64,000 nt of DNA from Plotosus lineatus. Taxonomy: Eukaryota; Chordata; Actinopteri; Siluriformes; Plotosidae. Positions 57,441-64,000 of this stretch are shown in pieces; position 1 is the stretch's first letter; each line of letters begins with the position of its first letter. Position numbers and translations under genes: made by a program. The stretch covers positions 13,881,001-13,945,000 of the forward strand of contig CM045751.1 of the NCBI GenBank assembly GCA_024760905.1, read 5' to 3'. The notes beneath the pieces are model-generated. The model saw only the letters and a list, made by a program, of their open reading frames with translations. It was not told where the DNA came from and searched no databases.

Positions 57441-58454
57441 AGAATTTTGTGTGTTTATTCAATTTGATTGATTTGGTAGGCGTTCGATGATGGTGAATGG
57501 ACTTAACAGGGTTTTTTATGGCATATTAGGTTTTTTTTTTTTTTTTTAAAGTATTTAAATTATCCATGCACCACAGGCTCGTGCACCCCTTGGATGCATA
57601 TTTTTGGAATTTTGATGGCTTTTATTTGAGAAACTAGTGACTGTCACTGCTAACGTCACAGCTCACATGTTTGAAAGTCTGTCTGTTATAATCATCAACT
57701 TCATTGCTGTCAAGCTGAGACATAAATTATAAAAGCCAGTGTGCTCGAGTGTATAAAATGTGTCGTCTTTTAAACTGTTGTTTCTTCTGTTTCTAAAATG
57801 TCTTCCTTTTGCTATCAGATCATTGAGATAGATGCTGCAGAGCTGACAGACTGGTGTGATGAGCAATTGGATGTGTGAACCTGAGCAGAATATTTTTCAC
57901 TAAATATTGTAAAAGTAGCTTGATAGCACTTTGAGCATTACAAATCTAATATTTAAATGTACCAGCAGAGAAATATAAGGTATAATTTCAGACTCGTGTA
58001 CTAACTATTAAACATAAGTTTGATTACATTCTGTATTGTTTAGGAGACTTTGCTGACCTGAGAAGAAATACAGGATGGTTTAAACCAGTGGGAACAGAGC
58101 TGGGTGTGTGTCGTCGTTCCAACCCCCCTAAGTTTCCTTAATCAAGGTACTGTACTATTATTATGAATATTAAACTACGTCTACTTCAATAAAACTGTTG
58201 ACTTTTCAGTTGTGTGTTTGGGATTCTGATATTGTTCTTGAAATAACTAGTAGAGATGATGAATTTGACTAAAAGACTAAGAACGCAAACATCCGCCAAG
58301 GCTGAAAATCTCTCCATGTGTACCAAAATGTTCAAAGTCTTGCGATCTTACAATATTGACTATAAAAACCTTTAATATTCATGGAACGGAAATCGAATGA
58401 TCTTCCTTGTTCTGGTAAAATTTTATGAGAAGCTTTTTGCATCATACTTTTCTA
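57441..58454. other. Unassigned sequence downstream of the receptor
   Basis: No second gene or repeat family is recognised. Confidence 0.5.
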
Positions 58455-58582
58455 ACAAGTTTATGCCCTTTGCTAAAGGGTTGCGTCAGGAAGGGCGTCT
58501 GACGAAAAAAACCTATGCCAAATCAAACGTGCGACTCATTCGCTGTGGTGACCCCTGAAAAAGGGAAAAAGCCGAACGGAAA
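58455..58582 (+). repeat. SINE B tail, 5'-truncated
   Basis: 'tgccctttgctaaagggttg', 'aaatcaaacgtgcgactcat' and 'aagggaaaaagccgaacgga' match the SINE B tail. The head and body are absent. Confidence 0.82.
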
Positions 58583-59364
58583 TCTCATCATCCCCGAACA
58601 AGTACACATAGAAAACCACAGGTAAAATATAACCTACTTCATGGAGGTCAATATGCTCTGTATGTCTGTAGTGTTGTGTCTGTATTATGCAGTCAATTAA
58701 CCTTTGTGGTGAAATGCATTGATATATTTTTCATCATTGTGCTATTAATCAATACCAACTTTTTAGCTTCACGTCTAATATCACCACCAACCATCACTTT
58801 ATTTTTATTTTTTTTTATATTCATCATTCCCCAGAGGAAAGCTTTCAGAAAGGTTAATAATGGATTCTCAATTTCTCTGTTATTATTATTATATTTCTAT
58901 TTTGTCTCCATAACGAAAGAATGAGGAGAGAGATCAAATCCACAGCCTGAGCTAAATCATGTTACTTTGGTGATCTGAGACCAATCCCTGGCCTCCTAGG
59001 TTTACAGTATTCGATATTGCTCGTTTAGTTTCCCTCAGCTCTGCCTCTACAACCATTAAGGTGAAACAGATATTGGAGAGCCTTTGTAGATATTGCAGTA
59101 GTTCCATGATGTTGTGACAGACAAACAAGAGACCGCTGTTATGTACAGTACACTGGGAGCATTTTCAGATTATAAAGAGCTTTTTTAAAACAGAATAAAA
59201 TATCAGTCAGACATCACTAACCTGATCAATCAGTGGTTTTGGTAGAAGTGATATTTCTACATGGCAAAAATTTACTATCCGGTGGAGTAGAAGAATAGAA
59301 TAAAAGAATTCAACAGACCCAACATTCATGGCATGACATGCATGTTATTGATTCTGTGTGATTG
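58583..59364. other. Unassigned sequence
   Basis: No gene or repeat is recognised. Confidence 0.45.
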
Positions 59365-59612
59365 AATCATTAATTGAAAGGGGTGTGTTAAAAAATAACA
59401 GTGTGGAGCTCAATTAGTGACCTCATTGATTCTTTGAAAAACAGGTGCCAATTATTCCCCTCATTTGAGAGAGGAAGGTGGTCAATATTGTACATGCTGG
59501 TTATGGTCAATTTCTCTCTGAAATTCTGAGGAAAATGGGTCGTTCCAGACATTTTTCAGTTGAGTGGACCAGCTTACCGTTAATAAAAATTTGATTGGAG
59601 AATGGGTAACCT
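59365..59612 (+). repeat. Tc1-like transposon fragment (second family)
   Basis: 'gtgttaaaaaataacagtgt', 'aaaaacaggtgccaattatt', 'gctggttatggtcaatttct' and 'aggaaaatgggtcgttccag' correspond to the 5' region and first codons (GRSRHFS...) of a Tc1-like transposase that I recall as common in fish. The frame breaks at once and the rest is missing. Confidence 0.55.
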
Positions 59613-59820
59613 TAGACTGGTGCCTGCTGCAGGCTGTCCAGCCAATAGGACAAAACAATGGGTTCATGTTACTATCCGGGCTGGAACAGCCAATGAAGGC
59701 AGCGATGTGTCACAGTGCATGCCTGATAGTAGCAGCAGACAAGACAAGAAACAAGATGATGTTGCCTGAACTGCTGATTTCATATGTGATCATTTTAATG
59801 AGCTAATGATGCAAAATCAG

Positions 59821-59821
<1 letters not shown>

Positions 59822-59881
<60 letters not shown>
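59822..59881. repeat. (TA)n microsatellite
   Basis: About 60 bp of uninterrupted TA repeat. Confidence 0.97.
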
Positions 59882-59886
<5 letters not shown>

Positions 59887-59906
59887 TTGTATAAAAATAA
59901 AATGTT

Positions 59907-61355
59907 AATATTGAAGCATTGCAGAGGATGAAGAGTGGAAAGGCAGTTGGTCCTGATGACATATTGGTGGAGGTATGGAAGTGTCTAGGGGAGGTAGCAG
60001 TAGATTTTCTGACAAGAACATTTAACAAGGTTCGAGAGAGTGAGCAGATGCTGGAGGAATGGAGGAGAAGTGTGCTGGTGTCCATTTTTAAGAACAAGGT
60101 AGACGGGCAGAGTTGTGGCATCTACAGAGGGATAAAGGTGATGAGCCATACAATGAAGTTATGGGAAAGAATAGTGGAAGCTAGACGAAGGGCAGAGGTC
60201 AGCATTTGTGAACAACAATTTGGTTTCATGCCAAGAAAGAGCACCACAGATGCAGTGTTTGCTTTGAGGATGTTAATAGAGAAGTACAGAGAAGGTCAGA
60301 GGGAGCTACATTGTGCCTTTGTGGATCTGGAGAAAGCGAATGACAGGGTGCTGAGAGAGGAACTGTGGTATTGCATGAGGAAGTCTGGAGTGGCAGAGAA
60401 GTATGTTAGAGTGGTGCAGGACATGTATGAGAGATGTAAGACAGGGGTGAGGTGTGGTGTTGGTGTGACAGAAGAGTTCAAAGTGAAGGTAGGACTGCAT
60501 CAAGGGTCAACTCTGCGCCCTTGTTTGCTCTTGTGATGAACAGGCTGACAGGTGAGGTTGGGCAAGAATCCCCATGGACTATGATGTTTGGAGAGGACAT
60601 TGTGATCTGTACTGAGAGCAGAGAACAAGTGCAGGAAAATCTAGAGAGGTGGAGGTATGCCCTGGAAAGGAGAGGAATAAAGGTTAACTTCAGTAAGACA
60701 GAATATATGTGTGTGTGTGTGTGTGTGAACGAGAAGGATCCAAAGAAGAACAATGAATTTAAAGGGAGCAGAGATAAAGAAGGTGGAGGATTTTAAGTAC
60801 TTGGGCTCAACAATCCAGAGCAAAGGAGAGTGTGTAAAAGAGGTGAAGAAGCGTGTGCAGGCAGGTTGGAATGGTTGGGGAAAAGTATCCGGTGTGATAG
60901 GAAGGTATCAGCAAGAATGAAAGGAAACGGTGATGAGGCCAGCGATGTTGTATGGTTCAGAAATAGTGGCGCTGAGGAAAAGACAGGAGGCAGAGCTGGA
61001 GGTAGCAGAGATGAAAATGTTGAGGTTCTCTCTGGGAGTAACGAGGATGGATAGGATCAGGAATGAGTACATCAGAGGGACAGCACATGTTAGATGTTTT
61101 GGAGACAAAGTCAGAGAGGCTAGATTGAGATGGTTTGGACATGTACAGAGGAGGGATAGTGAGTATATTGGTAGTAGGATGCTGAGGTTGGAACTACCAG
61201 GCAGAAGGCCTAGAGGAAGACCACAGAGAAGATTTATGGATGTGGTGATGGAAGACATGAAAGTTGTTGATGGAAGAGAAGATGCAGAGGATAGGGTGAG
61301 ATGGAGGCAGTTGATTCACTGTGGTGAACCCTGAAGGGAACAGCCGAAAATGAAA
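59907..61355 (+). pseudogene. RTE-like LINE with decayed reverse transcriptase
   Basis: This is the longest LINE copy in the window. It starts in the fingers of the reverse transcriptase (MKSGKAVGPDDILVEVWKCL). It continues through MPRKSTTDAVFALRMLIEK, ELHCAFVDLEKANDRV (first catalytic Asp region) and VGLHQGSTLRP. A frameshift near 60515 follows, and the catalytic box is changed to MMFGEDIVIC (family form FADD). After more frameshifts the C-terminal part reads RLRWFGHVQRRDSEYIGSRM to a stop near 61334. The endonuclease is missing. In-frame (GT)n growth in the YMCVNEKD motif turns it into YMCVCVCVNEKD. Confidence 0.92.
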
Positions 61356-61383
61356 AAAAGATTTATTTATTAAAAAATCATGA

Positions 61384-62991
61384 CAGCTGCAGGTGAGTTT
61401 GAGCACATGTAGTAGGTGTCCATAACCTTATGCTATGCGAGCACATGAAAAAAAAAATAAAATAACCTGCACGTCAAGTTGAGCGCAAAGGTTGTGACGA
61501 ATGGAATTTGTCAGCCTACTCGTTTAGAAATGTAAGTAAACTGAGCTCTGTAAAGCTGTTTTGACTATGCAGAAACAAGAAAAATAAAATTGGATTTTTA
61601 ATTCAGAAAAATGATTTTTAATCAGATCATGCTATTAACTTTTATTGTACACTGTCATAACCAGAATATGAATGAAAGGTACAAAATATGGTCTCTGATG
61701 GTTTTTTTTAAGGTTAACCACACCACACACACACAATCCTTTGAAGCCATGGGCATTTCACTTCAATTTATTTCCTTATATTCTCTGCACTATGTGGGGA
61801 AATTAATTATTTGATATCCTGGTAAGTTTTGAACACTTATAAAGAAATGAAAGGTCTCCCATGTGATGGTGTGTCGTTTTAACAAAGAGAAACAGAATAC
61901 CTGAATTTTACAAAGTACACACACAATATAAAGGTTATAAATTAATTTGCAATTAATCAAATGAAGCCAGTGTTTGATCCCTTATCAACCACAAAGATTT
62001 CTGGCCCACCCAGACTGGTTGTGTGTCCATGAGGCACAGATTCATTAACACTTACAGGAAGTACTGATCTCGCCTTGTTATATGTATAAAAGATGCCAGT
62101 CCACAGAATCACTCTTCCATTCAAATACCTCATCGCCAAGGACAAAAACAAAGAGCTGTCAAGGGACGTTAAAGGACAAGTGTGTGATGTGCACAGTGCT
62201 GAAATGGGCTACAAGACCATGAACGATAAGCTTGGTAGAATTTAAAAAAATGGTAGAAATAGAAAATAATCATCAGTCATCTTCGGACTGGAGCTCCATA
62301 CATGATCTTGCCTTATGAGGTATTGCTGATCATAAAAGACATCAGCCCAGCACATCAAGTTAGGAGCTGAATGATCTCAAGGCCATTTGGACCACAGTCA
62401 CCAAGAAAACTGAACACTTGGCTATAATGGATTGAAATCTTGCAGCACTCACAAGGTCCCTGTTCAAGGCTGCATCCTGAATGCTTTCGAGAAGGCTTGG
62501 GACAATGAGATTTGTATAGGCTGTGGTTGAGGATTTCAGAATTGGTGACCATTATGATTCAAGTCCTGTGGTAGAAATGTAGATGATGTCCATTAATGTA
62601 CAATAAAAGTTAATGGCATGATCTGATTAAAATCATTTTTCTGAGTCAATAATGCTTGAAGTAAAATGACAGTAAGCAATATAATCATTGTATGTGTTAA
62701 ACTGGAAAAAGAAAAACAAATCCAATTTTTATTTATTTTTCTTGTTTCTGTATAGTACAAAACAACTTGACAGAGCTCATTATACTTACATTTCTAAACG
62801 AGTAGGCTGAAAAATAAATGCCATTAGTCACAGTCTTTTAGTTCAACTTGACATGCAGACCGAACCTGCTTCAGGGTTATGGGTAAAATATGTACAAATA
62901 AATAATAGAAATTCTGTTTTACTTATTTTTTTCATTGTGTTCGTATAGTATAGAGTTATGGACACCTACTACGTGTTCAAACTCGTCTGTA
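61384..62991. mobile_element. Composite element with long imperfect inverted arms
   Basis: The left arm (about 61384-61650) and right arm (about 62598-62991) are inverted copies. They share 'gagtttgarcac', 'gtagtaggtgtccataac', 'cagcctactcgtttagaaat', 'gaaacaagaaaaataaa' and 'ttaacttttattgtaca'. The right arm is about 130 bp longer because of two extra segments. The 947 bp between the arms holds the 5' part of a Tc1-like element. The arms are unlike any Tc1 end I know, so this is either a foldback or long-TIR transposon with a nested Tc1, or a Tc1 variant with unusual ends. No target duplication is evident. Confidence 0.8.
61788..62475 (+). pseudogene. Tc1-like transposase, truncated N-terminal half with left TIR
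   Basis: It begins with a degraded Tc1 terminal region ('tgtggggaaattaattattt', later 'ccagtgtttgatccct'). It then encodes KELSRDVKGQVCDVHSAEMG and YKTMNDKLG, the first helix-turn-helix of a Tc1 transposase. Further on it has 'ccacagtcaccaagaaaac' and 'atggattgaaatcttgcagc', the second DNA-binding region. Frameshifts are frequent. The DDE domain and right end are absent. It lies inside the long inverted arms and belongs to a different Tc1 family from the copy at 25200. Confidence 0.75.
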
Positions 62992-63135
62992 TTTTTTTTA
63001 ATGAATAAATAAATACAAATAAAAACATGAAAAAACTAGAGATATTAACATTGAAAACCACTTTACCTGTACTACATAAGTGTCAATTATCCCAAGATTG
63101 CAAACCAATCACATTCCACCATTCCTATGGCATGG

Positions 63136-63139
<4 letters not shown>

Positions 63140-63183
<44 letters not shown>

Positions 63184-63185
63184 GG

Positions 63186-63232
<47 letters not shown>

Positions 63233-63306
63233 ATATATTTATTTATATACACACACACGTGTATATGTATGTATGTGTATATGTATGTATGTATATGTAT
63301 GTATGC

Positions 63307-63340
<34 letters not shown>

Positions 63341-63460
63341 TGTGTGTATGTATGTATATGTATGTATATGTGTGTGTGTGTATATGTGTATGTGTGTGTG
63401 TGTGTGTTTTTATATATATATATATCCTGTATATAGATGTGTGTGTGTGTATATCATTCT
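63140..63460. repeat. Long compound (GT)n/(TATG)n/(TA)n microsatellite
   Basis: About 320 bp alternates GT, TATG and TA blocks. The Cys/Val/Tyr/Ile-rich open frames in all phases are artefacts of the repeat. Confidence 0.95.
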
Positions 63461-64000
63461 ATAATAAATTTTACTATCAATATTAAATAGTCAAAACTCA
63501 TTGAAACCATTTTTTCCAATTCAGTTTTGTTATTCAGAACCAACACATTTTTAAAAATGTGTCGAGATGTAATTACTTTTTAGAAATTGATTGTACTGTA
63601 TTTTGGAAATGTTCCATGTCGTTTGTTGTTTTTTTTTTAATTAATTTACATAAGTTTTTTTTTTTTAAGTTATGTCTATTTTTTTTTTCTATTGGCATGT
63701 GGTGTAAATTTTATTGTCACGTGTTGGCTCAGGTTTTTTTATGCTTATTGAACCTTTCCCCATTTAAGATGCTTTATGCACAGAGATTGATAAAACTGGG
63801 AACATTCAACATTAGTTACCGTCGTAATTCTTACAGTCATGAAATCCTAAAACCTCAATCTGACAATGAGCCCAAGAATAACAGAATGGGTTTTCCCTTA
63901 TCGATACACACAGTGCAGTCACTAATAATTTATTTTACACCCACATTGTAAATCTCTTGTTTCCTAAAATATATACTATACAGTATATTTGTTTGGCTTT
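63461..64000. other. Unassigned AT-rich sequence to window end
   Basis: No gene or repeat family is recognised. Several T-rich tracts are present. Confidence 0.5.

Noticed and set aside
59564..59806. 80-codon plus-strand open frame after the Tc1-like fragment
   Set aside because: It begins inside transposon-derived sequence, has no recognised domain, and shows no conserved continuation.
63027..63486. Cys/Val/Tyr/Ile-rich open frames on both strands
   Set aside because: Pure products of the GT/TATG/TA microsatellite. The same applies at 2119, 8071, 9432, 24378 and 24976.

Overview
The window looks like intergenic and intronic DNA from a teleost fish nuclear genome. The evidence is AT-rich sequence, very dense (GT)n/(TA)n microsatellites, several tRNA-derived SINE families, RTE-like LINE fragments, Tc1-like, hAT-like and Tigger/pogo-like DNA transposons, and one spliced vertebrate-type gene. 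SINE tails resembling the zebrafish DANA/Mermaid type suggest an ostariophysan (possibly a catfish), but that is inference. There are no bacterial-style operons, no CRISPR array and no rRNA.

The only convincing host protein-coding gene is a class A (rhodopsin-like) G-protein-coupled receptor on the + strand. It has two coding exons: 50688-51489 (TM1-TM6) and 56169-56452 (extracellular loop 3, TM7 and C-tail). Joined in phase 1 they give a predicted 361-residue receptor. The 4.7-kb intron holds a ten-copy minisatellite with CRE-like octamers (51536-52577) and two TA-flanked DNA-transposon relics. A probable poly(A) signal lies at 57416. I could not assign the receptor to a named orthologue.

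Upstream of the gene (1-50680) I see no other host gene, only layered repeats. SINE family A/B shares one tRNA-like head and body but carries two alternative tails. SINE M is a Mermaid-like family, SINE C has a different tRNA-like head, and a single SINE D lies near 17 kb. RTE-like LINE fragments lie at 3.2, 8.9, 23-24, 49 and 60-61 kb, and a second LINE type lies at 6.5-7.5 kb. About ten Tigger-like TIR elements are present, plus one hAT element with a perfect 8-bp duplication and one Tc1-like transposase 3' half.

Downstream (57.4-64 kb) there is a LINE with a decayed reverse transcriptase, then a 1.6-kb element with long imperfect inverted arms enclosing a truncated Tc1-like copy, then a long compound microsatellite. 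The most informative structures are nested insertions with intact target-site duplications (23.3, 36.2, 37.8, 43.5 and 49.1 kb), which fix the ends and relative ages of the families. A 71-bp almost perfect palindrome lies at 20.2 kb. Family names come from recognised motifs and were not checked against a database.
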